This document shows positions 34,440 through 43,127 of a DNA stretch of 64,000 bases, piece after piece. The notes below the pieces were generated by a model, which was not told where the DNA came from, made no database searches, and was given only the letters and a program-made list of their open reading frames with translations. Each line of letters opens with the position of its first letter. Position 1 is the first letter of the stretch. Location: assembly GCA_041941745.1 (NCBI GenBank), contig CP145885.1, positions 124,001-188,000 of the forward strand. Reading direction: 5' to 3'. The DNA is from Dasytiphilus stammeri_D. GTDB lineage: Bacteria > Pseudomonadota > Gammaproteobacteria > Enterobacterales > Enterobacteriaceae. The translations under genes were made by a program, and so were the position numbers.

Positions 34440-34550
34440 TCTTACCTACATAGTAGATAAATACTAAAAAAATATATATTATATAAATAGTCAGCACTAT
34501 TAGTTTTTTTAAATATAATTGTGAACCTAATAAATAGGAAAGTAAAGATA

Positions 34551-34691
34551 ATGAAACGTACTTTTCAACCATCAGTGAAAAAACGTAATCGGATTCATGG
34601 ATTTAGAGCTAGAATGCGCACAAAAAATGGCCGTAATATATTAGCAAGAAGACGTTATAAAAAACGTACTAGTATTACTGTTACAATTTAA
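34551..34691 (+). CDS. rpmH: 50S ribosomal protein L34
   Basis: L34 is a small basic protein of the large ribosomal subunit. It has 46 residues, the standard length. The sequence reads MKRTFQPSVKKRNRIHGFRA onward, with the family RMRTKNGRNILARRR segment, and ends in TVTI. It starts at ATG 34551 with AGGAAAG upstream. rpmH-rnpA is a conserved pair, and rnpA follows 24 bases later. Confidence 0.98.
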   Translation: MKRTFQPSVKKRNRIHGFRARMRTKNGRNILARRRYKKRTSITVTI

Positions 34692-34715
34692 TAATGTTAA
34701 AGTTATTGTTATTCA

Positions 34716-35069
34716 ATGAATATGTATAAACTACCAAAAAAATTACGTTTATTGAATTCCCCTCAATTTAATTTCGTTATTCAACAACCACAAAAAATTT
34801 ATTTAAGAGATATTTTATTATTAAGTCGTAATAATTTTCTTGAATATCCGCGGTTAGGTATAACAATAGCTAAAAAAATAATTTCTTCAGCACATAATAG
34901 AAACAGAATAAAAAGATTAATACGTGAAACCTTTCGAATACATAAAAAATCATTAGCAAATAGTGATTTTATCATTGTTGTAACAACCACCAGATTTGGT
35001 GTTATGGATAACAAATTAATAAAAACACATTTAGAAAAATTATGGTATGAATATTGGCTCAATCAATAA
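34716..35069 (+). CDS. rnpA: Ribonuclease P protein component
   Basis: RnpA binds the RNase P RNA and helps it mature tRNA 5' ends. It has 117 residues (E. coli 119). The RNR signature is AHNRNRIKRLIRETFR, and the N-terminal RLLNSPQFNFV segment is typical. It follows rpmH as in most bacteria. The RNA partner rnpB is not in the window. Immediately downstream is a probable yidD remnant rather than an intact yidD. Confidence 0.96.
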   Translation: MNMYKLPKKLRLLNSPQFNFVIQQPQKIYLRDILLLSRNNFLEYPRLGITIAKKIISSAHNRNRIKRLIRETFRIHKKSLANSDFIIVVTTTRFGVMDNKLIKTHLEKLWYEYWLNQ

Positions 35070-35158
35070 CCTATTTGCTTAATATTTATCTGGCTAAAAT
35101 AATAGTTCTAGTTGAGGAACGAAAAGGATATGCGCTTACTGCTAATCCTTCTTAATAT
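35066..35158 (+). pseudogene. yidD: Probable yidD remnant
   Basis: In E. coli yidD (about 85 residues) begins at the end of rnpA and precedes yidC. Here 216 bases separate rnpA and yidC, too few for a full yidD. One frame reads ITYLLNIYLAKIIVLVEE near 35066-35119, resembling the YidD segment LIRVYQRLISPLLG. At 35138-35158 the codons read T-A-N-P-S-stop-Y, lining up with the family motif T-P-T-C-S-x-Y. The fit requires small indels and there is a stop. It is a by-eye call and could be chance. Confidence 0.35.
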
Positions 35159-35231
35159 TAAGAACATTAAAAATATATTTTGCATCTTAAAAAATTGTTA
35201 GTAACCCATAACCAGTATATTACAATGAATG

Positions 35232-35248
35232 CTCTCTTTAAAAGAGAG
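35232..35248 (+). repeat. Small hairpin in the yidC leader
   Basis: CTCTCTT (35232-35238) pairs with AAGAGAG (35242-35248) across three bases, 38 bases before the yidC start. It may stabilise or separate the rnpA and yidC transcripts. Confidence 0.35.
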
Positions 35249-35285
35249 AAAAATAGATAAGTATTATTAATAGAGAATATTTATA

Positions 35286-36905
35286 ATGGATTTACAACGT
35301 AACATTTTTATTATTGCTTTTCTTTTTGTTTCCTTTATGCTTTGGCAAGCATGGCAGCAAGAGCAAGAATTACAGAGCTATAATATACATAATAGTAATA
35401 ATATACTACATAATATATATAAAAAAGGCAAAATTATTACAGTAAAAACTGATGTCTTAAGTTTAAGAATTAATACTTATGGAGGCGATATTATTCAAGC
35501 AAAATTATTATCTTATCCTAAAAAATTAAATTCATATAATCCAGTTATACTTTTAGATACTTCACCTAATTTTATATATCAAGCAAAAATTGATTTATTA
35601 GGAGAAGGTAGAGAACAACAAAATGGTATTATTAATATTAATTATCCACGACCTATATATAAAGTATCAAATTATAATTATATTTTGGCAAAAGGACAAA
35701 ATGGAATAAAAATTCCTTTAGTATTTAAAAATAAAAATGGCATAACATATCTAAAAACATTCTTTTTAAAAAGAAACAAATATGCAATCGACGTTCAATA
35801 TCAAATCTTTAATCCTCTTAAAGAAGAAATGAAAATCTCATTATTTGGGCAGTTAAAACAATCAATATTTGATTCTAGTCAAAAAAAATCATCGGGACAA
35901 GGATATCGTGGTATAGCTTATTCTACTAGTAAAAATAAATTCAAAAAATATAAATTTAGCACAAATTCTAATAAAATAGAAATTAATGAAGTTACTAATA
36001 ATGGTTGGATAGCCATGTTACAACATTATTTTGTTACCGCTTTGATTCCACATACGTTAGGTTGGAACAAATTTTCTACTAATTATGATAATGGGCTAAT
36101 ATCTATTGATTATAAATCAACCCCTATTATTATAACTCCATATCAACAGAATAAGATTGTAACAACTTTATGGATTGGACCTGAAATTCAAGATCAAATG
36201 GCTAATGTAGCTCCATATTTAGATTTTACAGTGGATTATGGATGGTTATGGTTTATATCTCAACCATTATTTCATTTACTAAAAATTTTAAATAGTTTTT
36301 TAGGCAATTGGGGGTTTTCAATCATAGTTATAACTTTCATAGTACGAGGATTTATGTACCCTGTTACTAAATCTCAATATACATCAATAGCAAAAATGCG
36401 AATTTTACAACCTAAAATTAAAGCTATTCGTGATCGCTTTATCCATGATAAACAAAGAATGAGTCAAGAAATGATAGAATTATATAAACTTGAAAAAGTT
36501 AACCCATTAGGAGGTTGTTTTCCTATTTTCATACAAATGCCAATTTTTTTAGCATTATATTATATGTTAATTAATTCTGTAGAATTAAGACAAGCTCCAT
36601 TTATATTATGGATTCATGACTTATCATCACAAGATCCATATTATATTTTACCCATTATAATGGGAGCTACAATGTTTTTTATTCAAAAAATGTCACCTAA
36701 TACAGTAGTTACTGATGATGATATCATGCAACAAAAAATATTAATATATATGCCAATTATATTCACATTGTTTTTTCTTTGGTTTCCTTCTGGATTAGTT
36801 TTATATTATATAGTAAGCAATTTAGTTACTATTATTCAACAACGATTAATATCTAAAGATTTAGAAAAACGCGGATTATATAAAAAAGATAAGAACATTG
36901 CATAA
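35286..36905 (+). CDS. yidC: Membrane protein insertase YidC
   Basis: YidC inserts and folds inner-membrane proteins, with or without SecYEG. It has 539 residues (E. coli 548). An N-terminal membrane anchor (NIFIIAFLFVSFMLWQAWQQ) is followed by the large periplasmic domain. The conserved five-helix insertase core comes next, with the LNSFLGNWGFSIIVITFIVR segment and the NPLGGCFPIFIQMPIF stretch. The insertase arginine is present in IVRGFMYP. mnmE follows three bases later, as in E. coli. Confidence 0.97.
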   Translation: MDLQRNIFIIAFLFVSFMLWQAWQQEQELQSYNIHNSNNILHNIYKKGKIITVKTDVLSLRINTYGGDIIQAKLLSYPKKLNSYNPVILLDTSPNFIYQAKIDLLGEGREQQNGIININYPRPIYKVSNYNYILAKGQNGIKIPLVFKNKNGITYLKTFFLKRNKYAIDVQYQIFNPLKEEMKISLFGQLKQSIFDSSQKKSSGQGYRGIAYSTSKNKFKKYKFSTNSNKIEINEVTNNGWIAMLQHYFVTALIPHTLGWNKFSTNYDNGLISIDYKSTPIIITPYQQNKIVTTLWIGPEIQDQMANVAPYLDFTVDYGWLWFISQPLFHLLKILNSFLGNWGFSIIVITFIVRGFMYPVTKSQYTSIAKMRILQPKIKAIRDRFIHDKQRMSQEMIELYKLEKVNPLGGCFPIFIQMPIFLALYYMLINSVELRQAPFILWIHDLSSQDPYYILPIIMGATMFFIQKMSPNTVVTDDDIMQQKILIYMPIIFTLFFLWFPSGLVLYYIVSNLVTIIQQRLISKDLEKRGLYKKDKNIA

Positions 36906-36908
36906 ATT

Positions 36909-38282
36909 ATGAATCATATAATAAGATACACATCTTTTACTACCATAGTTGCTCAAGCAACTCCACCAGGACGGGGGGGAGTAAGTATTATTCGTGTTTC
37001 TGGAAATAAATCAGCTAAAGTAGCTAGGTTTATTTTAAAAAAATTACCTGTGCCACGTTATGCCGAATATCTCTCATTTCATGACTACAACACAGGAAAT
37101 ATTATTGATAAAGGAATTACATTATGGTTTCCGGCTCCTAATTCTTTTACCGGCGAAGATGTCTTAGAATTACATACTCATGGTAGCCCAGTTGTTGTTG
37201 ATATGATAATAAATATTATTGCTAATATTCCCGGGGTACGTATAGCAAATCCAGGAGAATTTTCTGAACGTGCGTTCATAAATAATAAAATTGATTTAAT
37301 ACAGGCGGAAGCTATCATTGATCTTATAAATGCAAGTTCTGAGCAAGCAGCACGTGCTGCCTTGAATTCATTACAAGGAATATTTTCTTCCCATATTGGA
37401 AAGTTAGTACAAAAAATTAATAAATTACGAGTAGTAATAGAAGCAGCTATAGATTTTTCTATTGAACAGTCCCATAATTTATCTATAAATAACCTTATAA
37501 AGCAATTAAATGATATTATCAAGATAATAACTGATATATATCACCATGCACAACAAGGTTCTCTTATCCAAGAGAGTAAGAAAATAGTCATTATCGGAAA
37601 TCCTAATGTAGGAAAATCAAGTATTTTTAATGCATTAACAAGAAAGAATACAGCTATTGTTTCTGAATTTGTAGGAACTACACGTGATGTATTACATGAG
37701 TATATTAATATTGATGGAATAATTTTTCATATTATAGATACTGCTGGTATACATAATACCACAAATATAATAGAAAAAATTGGTATTGAACGGACATTAC
37801 AAGAAATAAAAAACGCTGATCATGTACTCTATATAGTAGATACTACTTTTAGTAAGGAAAAAATAAAATCCTCTATTATGAGACATAATATTCCATATAG
37901 CCAATTAACTATTATTCGTAATAAAATTGATTTAAAAGGTGAAAATTCTAAAATAACAAAAATAGATGATTATATAATGATTAATATTTCAGCTCAAACA
38001 GAAGATGGTATAAACATTTTACGTAAACATATTAAACATAATTTCATTATGTCAAATACTTTAGAAGGACTTTTTTTAGCAAGACGTAGACATTTAAAAT
38101 TATTAGAAATAGCAAAAAAACATTTACAAAAAAGTAAAAATATAATAATTAATGGAAATTATTTTGAGTTATTAGCTGAAGAATTACGGTTAACTCAAAA
38201 AACATTAAGTAAAATTACTGGCAAATATTCTTCGGAAAATTTATTAGGAGAAATATTTAATAGTTTCTGTATTGGTAAATAA
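36909..38282 (+). CDS. mnmE: tRNA modification GTPase MnmE
   Basis: With MnmG, MnmE makes the (c)mnm5 modification at U34 of tRNAs reading two-fold codons. It has 457 residues (E. coli 454). The N-terminal folate-binding domain (ATPPGRGGVSIIRVSG) is followed by helical and G domains with P-loop GNPNVGKSS, switch FVGTTRD, DTAG and NKID. The C-terminal CIGK motif with its essential Cys is intact. It closes the rpmH-rnpA-yidC-mnmE block. Confidence 0.97.
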   Translation: MNHIIRYTSFTTIVAQATPPGRGGVSIIRVSGNKSAKVARFILKKLPVPRYAEYLSFHDYNTGNIIDKGITLWFPAPNSFTGEDVLELHTHGSPVVVDMIINIIANIPGVRIANPGEFSERAFINNKIDLIQAEAIIDLINASSEQAARAALNSLQGIFSSHIGKLVQKINKLRVVIEAAIDFSIEQSHNLSINNLIKQLNDIIKIITDIYHHAQQGSLIQESKKIVIIGNPNVGKSSIFNALTRKNTAIVSEFVGTTRDVLHEYINIDGIIFHIIDTAGIHNTTNIIEKIGIERTLQEIKNADHVLYIVDTTFSKEKIKSSIMRHNIPYSQLTIIRNKIDLKGENSKITKIDDYIMINISAQTEDGINILRKHIKHNFIMSNTLEGLFLARRRHLKLLEIAKKHLQKSKNIIINGNYFELLAEELRLTQKTLSKITGKYSSENLLGEIFNSFCIGK

Positions 38283-38323
38283 AATAATTAGTTTTTATTA
38301 AATTTTTTGAGTAAATATTGATT

Positions 38324-38572
38324 ATGAGTGAACATGAAGATAAAAATCTTAGTTTTGAATCATCTATTCAGCAATTAGAACAAATAGTTTCCTATTTAGA
38401 AAAAGGAGACTTATCATTAGAAGAAGCTATTAATGCTTTTGAAAAGGGAATTAAATTAGCTAAAATAAGTCAAGAAACATTGCAAAATGCAGAACAACGT
38501 GTTCAAATTTTACTAAAAAATGAAACATTGTCTCATTTTATAAATATTAATACAATGGATAAAAAAGAATGA
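38324..38572 (+). CDS. xseB: Exodeoxyribonuclease VII small subunit
   Basis: XseB is the small regulatory subunit of exonuclease VII, which degrades single-stranded DNA. It has 82 residues from ATG 38324 (E. coli 80). The frame extends two codons further to a TTG, but the ATG matches the family. The core SFESSIQQLEQIVSYLEKGD and AEQRVQILL aligns well. Its TGA stop overlaps the ispA ATG by four bases, as in the E. coli xseB-ispA-dxs operon. xseA is not in the window, so a functional nuclease cannot be assumed. Confidence 0.93.
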   Translation: MSEHEDKNLSFESSIQQLEQIVSYLEKGDLSLEEAINAFEKGIKLAKISQETLQNAEQRVQILLKNETLSHFININTMDKKE

Positions 38573-39471
38573 ATTTCCCTAAATTTTTGATTGATTATAA
38601 TCTCCACATTAATCTGGAATTAGAAAAATTAATGGAAACATTACCATATCAACATACTCCATTAGTAAAGGCTATGAAATATAGCTTACTGTCAGGTGGT
38701 AAAAGATTAAGACCATTTTTAGTTTACGCAGTTGGAAAAATGATAGATAGTAATAATTTTAGCTTAGATGTTCCGGCTATGGCTATTGAATGTATTCATA
38801 CATATTCTCTCATCCATGATGATTTACCTTTTATGGATAAAAATCTATTACGTCGGGGAAAACCAAGTTGTCATGTAAAATTTGGTGCAGATATAGCAAT
38901 ATTAGCAGGTAATGCACTACAGTCACTAGCGTTTTCTATTATTACAGAAAAATTGATGCCCGAAGTTAAGATAGAAAATCGGTTGGCAATGATTCAAGAA
39001 TTGAGCCTATCTATTGGTCTATTTGGCATGTGTATGGGACAATCTTTTGATATAGTAAATATTAATAAAGCAATTACTATAAAAACATTAGAAAATATTT
39101 ATCAATATAAAACCGGATCATTACTGAGATCTGCAGTTAGATTAGGAAGATTAACTTCGGCAAAAAATATTAATAATGATATATCTACTGCATTAGATAA
39201 TTATGCTAATGCAATTGGTTTAGCTTTTCAGATACAAGATGATATTTTAGATATTTTAGGAGATACCAAAAAAATGGGGAAAATACAAGGAATAGATAAA
39301 AAATTAAATAAAAAGACTTATCCATCTTTAATAGGTATTGATAATGCTCGTCAAAAAACAATTGATTTATATCAGGAAGCAATAAAAGCTTTGTATATTC
39401 TTAAAGAAGCTTCTTTTGACACAAAATTATTACAAAATTTAGCGAAGTATATTATACGACGTGAAAAATAA
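38569..39471 (+). CDS. ispA: Farnesyl diphosphate synthase
   Basis: IspA condenses DMAPP and IPP to geranyl and then farnesyl diphosphate, the precursor of ubiquinone and undecaprenyl chains. It has 300 residues (E. coli 299). The first Asp-rich motif is DDLPFMD, followed by LLRRGKPSCH. The second Asp-rich motif is FQIQDDILDILGD, and GGKRLRPFLVY is near the N-terminus. It overlaps xseB by four bases and precedes dxs by five. Confidence 0.97.
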   Translation: MNFPKFLIDYNLHINLELEKLMETLPYQHTPLVKAMKYSLLSGGKRLRPFLVYAVGKMIDSNNFSLDVPAMAIECIHTYSLIHDDLPFMDKNLLRRGKPSCHVKFGADIAILAGNALQSLAFSIITEKLMPEVKIENRLAMIQELSLSIGLFGMCMGQSFDIVNINKAITIKTLENIYQYKTGSLLRSAVRLGRLTSAKNINNDISTALDNYANAIGLAFQIQDDILDILGDTKKMGKIQGIDKKLNKKTYPSLIGIDNARQKTIDLYQEAIKALYILKEASFDTKLLQNLAKYIIRREK

Positions 39472-39476
39472 TTACT

Positions 39477-41336
39477 ATGAGTAGTTTTAATTTTACTAAA
39501 TATCCTATATTAGCAATAGCTAATTCAGTTCAAGATTTACGTTCGTTATCAGAAAAAAAATTACCTAATTTGTGTGAGGAGTTACGTAATTATTTATTAG
39601 AAAGTATTAGTCAGTGTGGCGGGCATTTAGCATCTGGATTAGGAGTTATAGAATTAACTGTAGCATTGCATTATGTCTATAATACACCTTTTGATTATTT
39701 AATATGGGATGTTGGACATCAAGCTTATCCACATAAAATTCTTACGGGTCGTCGAGATCTTATAACGAGTATAAGACAAAAAGATGGATTACATTCTTTT
39801 CCTTGTAGAAAAGAAAGTGAATATGATGTAGTAACAGGGGGACATTCTTCTACTGCCATTAGTGCAGGATTAGGATTATCGGTAGCCGCAACTAAGGATG
39901 GGAAGGGACGTAAAATTGTTTGTGTTATTGGTGATGGGGGAATTACTGCAGGTATAACATTTGAAGCTATGAATCATGCCGGGGATATTAACACTGACTT
40001 ATTAATCGTTTTAAATGATAATAAAATGTCAATTTCTAAAAATGTAGGAGCTTTAAATAAGCATTTATTTCATATGTATGAAACAAGAACTCTTTCAGAA
40101 AAAAAACATCAGTTATATAAAAAAATTTTAAAAATATTTAAATTTAAAAATAATATGTTGCTGTCAGCAGCAGGTAATACTTTCTTTAAAACATTAGGAT
40201 TTAATTACACTGGACCAGTTGATGGACATGATGTAATTAAGTTAGTACATATGTTGACTTATATTCGTAATTCATCTGGTCCTCAATTTCTACATGTCAT
40301 TACAAAAAAAGGAAAGGGATATCCACCTGCTGAAAGTAATCCCATAACTTGGCATGCAGTATCAAATTTTGATTTAGCTAAAGGTATTTTAGTTAAAAAA
40401 AACGAACAAATACCTAGTTTTCAGAAAATTTTTGGACAATGGTTACATGAAATAGCCCAATATGAAGAAAAGCTTATAGCAATTACTCCTGCAATGTGTG
40501 AAGGTTCAGGGATGTTTAATTTTTCAAAAAACTATCCAAATCAATATTTTGATGTAGCTATTGCAGAACAACATGCAGTTACCTTTGCTGCAGGTTTGGT
40601 AATTGGCGGATACAAACCAGTAGTTGTTATTTATTCCACATTCTTACAAAGAGCATATGATCAATTTATTCATGATATTGCCATTCCTAAACTATCAGTA
40701 TTATTTGCTATTGATCGAGCAGGTATTGTAGGTTCTGATGGAGAAACTCATCAGGGAGTTTTTGATATTTCTTTTCTCCGGTGTATACCTCATATCATCA
40801 TTATGACTCCTAGTGACGAAAATGAATGTCGGCAGATGTTATATACTGGTTATTATCATAATAAGGGGCCGTGTGCTGTGAGATATCCACGTGGTAAAGC
40901 AATAGGTGTAAGATTAACACCATTATCTATTATACCCATAGGGAAAAGTGTTCTAAAAAGAAAAGGAAAAAAAATTGCTATTCTTAATTTTGGAATATTA
41001 TTATCAGAAGCATTTATTGTAGCTAAAAATATAAATGCTACATTAATTGATATGCGATTTGTAAAACCATTAGATGAAAAAATAATAATTGAATTAGCTA
41101 GTAAAAATGAAATATTAGTTACTTTAGAGGAAGGAGTAATAAAAGGAGGTGCAGGAAGTGGTGTTAATGAATTACTGATGGCTCATCGTTGTTATATTCC
41201 TGTTCTAAACATTGGTATTCCAGACGAATTTATCCCACAAGGGACACAAGAAGAAATACGTCAAGTATATCGGTTAGATGCTATAGGAATACAACAACAA
41301 ATTTTAGAATATTGGTCAAAGTCAGAAAATGAGTAA
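39477..41336 (+). CDS. dxs: 1-deoxy-D-xylulose-5-phosphate synthase
   Basis: Dxs makes DXP from pyruvate and glyceraldehyde-3-phosphate, the first MEP-pathway step; it requires thiamine diphosphate. It has 619 residues (E. coli 620). The TPP motif is VIGDGGITAGITFEAMNHAG with NDNKMSIS. The catalytic Glu is in the AIAEQHAVTFAAG segment, and DRAGIVGSDGETHQG follows. With ispA and ispH, three isoprenoid genes occur in this window. Confidence 0.98.
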   Translation: MSSFNFTKYPILAIANSVQDLRSLSEKKLPNLCEELRNYLLESISQCGGHLASGLGVIELTVALHYVYNTPFDYLIWDVGHQAYPHKILTGRRDLITSIRQKDGLHSFPCRKESEYDVVTGGHSSTAISAGLGLSVAATKDGKGRKIVCVIGDGGITAGITFEAMNHAGDINTDLLIVLNDNKMSISKNVGALNKHLFHMYETRTLSEKKHQLYKKILKIFKFKNNMLLSAAGNTFFKTLGFNYTGPVDGHDVIKLVHMLTYIRNSSGPQFLHVITKKGKGYPPAESNPITWHAVSNFDLAKGILVKKNEQIPSFQKIFGQWLHEIAQYEEKLIAITPAMCEGSGMFNFSKNYPNQYFDVAIAEQHAVTFAAGLVIGGYKPVVVIYSTFLQRAYDQFIHDIAIPKLSVLFAIDRAGIVGSDGETHQGVFDISFLRCIPHIIIMTPSDENECRQMLYTGYYHNKGPCAVRYPRGKAIGVRLTPLSIIPIGKSVLKRKGKKIAILNFGILLSEAFIVAKNINATLIDMRFVKPLDEKIIIELASKNEILVTLEEGVIKGGAGSGVNELLMAHRCYIPVLNIGIPDEFIPQGTQEEIRQVYRLDAIGIQQQILEYWSKSENE

Positions 41337-41392
41337 TTTTTTAATACATAAACTTCTTGATCTATAAAATATCATCGATGTATTGGTTATAG

Positions 41393-41410
41393 TTTACAAA
41401 AAATTGTAAA
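41393..41410. terminator. A/T-rich hairpin between convergent dxs and epmB
   Basis: TTTACAA (41393-41399) pairs with TTGTAAA (41404-41410) around AAAA. It sits between the stops of two converging genes and could end either transcript, though with A/T pairs and no classic T-tract it would be weak. Confidence 0.35.
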
Positions 41411-41429
41411 TATAGATTGAATATTTCAT

Positions 41430-42455
41430 TCAGTATAAATTCAAAGGAATTTTGTTAAGTATATCAGAACTATCTCTTATTAGTCTAGGTACTAAATAAC
41501 CAGATAATTTTTTTAATAAATTACGCATAATTGCACAAGCTTCTTCATCTGATACAAAAAAAGCAGATGCTCCTTGTACTTTATCTAACATATTTAAATA
41601 ATATGGTAAAATTCCTATGTCAAATAATGCATTACTTAAATCAGCTAAAATTTTCGCGTTGTTATTTATATTACGTAATAAAACACTTTGATTTAAAAGA
41701 GTTACGCCATTTTTTTTTAGTAAAAGCATACTATTACTGAGGTTTTTATCTATTTCTTGAGGATGATTAATATGTGTAACTAAAATTATTTGTAATCTTG
41801 ATTTTTTAAATCTTTGACATAATTGTATAGTAATACGGGCAGGGATAACAACAGGTAATCGAGTATGAATCCGTAATTTTTTTATATGTGAAATATTTTC
41901 TAGTTGAGTAATAATATTATTTAATTCGGCATCTTTAGCCATCATAGGATCACCACCTGATAATATTACCTCATTAATTTCAGGATGCGAATCAATATAT
42001 TGAAGAATATTATTCCAATTTTTTTTATTCATTTTGTGAATATGATATGGAAAATGACGCCGGAAACAGTAACGACAATTTATAGCACAACGACCTTTTA
42101 TTAATAATAATACTCTATTTTTATATTTATGTAATAATCCAGGTAATCTAGCAATAGACTGCTCATTCAAAGGATCAAAACTATAACCTTGAATATTTAT
42201 ATTTTCTTTAGCTGTTGTTAATACTTGTAATAATAATGGATCATGGATATCTCCATAGTGCATACGTTCGATAAAAGTACGTGGTACTCTCATAGGAAAT
42301 TGTTTTGGCGCACTAATTATTTTATTATTATTTTTAATATTTAATATATTTAATAATTCTAATGGATCTGTAACAACATCTAATAATTGTTGTACCCAAA
42401 CTTCTTTAGAACTTTTCTTTGAATTTGACACACTATTTATATTATAATGTTTCAT
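41430..42455 (-). CDS. epmB: EF-P-lysine 2,3-aminomutase (EpmB)
   Basis: EpmB is the radical-SAM enzyme that converts L-alpha-lysine to (R)-beta-lysine, which EpmA attaches to EF-P. It has 341 residues (E. coli 342). The radical-SAM cysteines are C123, C127 and C130 in GRCAINCRYCFRR. The GGDPMMAKD loop and the C-terminal lysine 2,3-aminomutase region with LNMLDKVQG are present. It is divergent from efp, 22 bases away, the same arrangement as in E. coli. Confidence 0.96.
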   Translation of the reverse strand: MKHYNINSVSNSKKSSKEVWVQQLLDVVTDPLELLNILNIKNNNKIISAPKQFPMRVPRTFIERMHYGDIHDPLLLQVLTTAKENINIQGYSFDPLNEQSIARLPGLLHKYKNRVLLLIKGRCAINCRYCFRRHFPYHIHKMNKKNWNNILQYIDSHPEINEVILSGGDPMMAKDAELNNIITQLENISHIKKLRIHTRLPVVIPARITIQLCQRFKKSRLQIILVTHINHPQEIDKNLSNSMLLLKKNGVTLLNQSVLLRNINNNAKILADLSNALFDIGILPYYLNMLDKVQGASAFFVSDEEACAIMRNLLKKLSGYLVPRLIRDSSDILNKIPLNLY

Positions 42456-42477
42456 ATATGTTAATTAAAAATTAATT

Positions 42478-43047
42478 ATGACTAATTATTCTATCAATCA
42501 TTTCCGATCTGGTCTAAAAATAATTTTAGATAGTGAACCTTATGTGATTGAATCAAATGAATTCGTAAAACCCGGAAAAGGACAGTCATTTGTACGTGTA
42601 AAAATGCGTCGCTTATTGACAGGGCAACTTATTGAAAGAACATTTAAATCTACTGATTATGTAGTAAAAGCTGACGTAACAGATATAAAATTAATATATT
42701 TATATAATAACAAAATGTCATGGATTTTTTTTGATCAAAAATCATTTGAAGAAATTACTGTAAATCAAAAAGTAATTGCTGATAATAAAAAATGGTTAAT
42801 TGAACAAGAAGAATATACCTTAACATTTTGGAACGATCAACCAATAGCAATAACTATTCCAAAATTTGTTGTAATAAAAATTATTAAAACTAATCCTGTA
42901 ATTAAAGGAGATTCAGTTAATACTGCTACAAAGTTAGCAACATTAAGTACGGGAGCAATGGTCAAAGTACCTTTTTTTATTCAAAAAGGTGAATTTATAA
43001 AAGTTAATACTAGTACTGGACAATATATCTCACGTATTTCTAAATAA
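42478..43047 (+). CDS. efp: Translation elongation factor P
   Basis: EF-P rescues ribosomes stalled at consecutive prolines. It has 189 residues (E. coli 188). The modification site is Lys34 in VKPGKGQSF, in the bacterial context used by EpmA/EpmB. Domains II and III follow, with the C-terminal signature VKVPFFIQKGEFIKVNTSTGQYISR. It is flanked by both modification genes. Confidence 0.98.
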   Translation: MTNYSINHFRSGLKIILDSEPYVIESNEFVKPGKGQSFVRVKMRRLLTGQLIERTFKSTDYVVKADVTDIKLIYLYNNKMSWIFFDQKSFEEITVNQKVIADNKKWLIEQEEYTLTFWNDQPIAITIPKFVVIKIIKTNPVIKGDSVNTATKLATLSTGAMVKVPFFIQKGEFIKVNTSTGQYISRISK

Positions 43048-43127
43048 ACTAAATCAATTTTGATTGAATTAAATAATTAATAGTATAATTAGATTTTATG
43101 TAATAAAAATTATTTGAGAATTAATTA

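Noticed and set aside
34373..34550. The dnaN-rpmH gap as a replication origin
   Set aside because: It is A/T-rich and next to dnaN, but has no DnaA boxes or GATC cluster, and skew could not be computed; the evidence is too thin.
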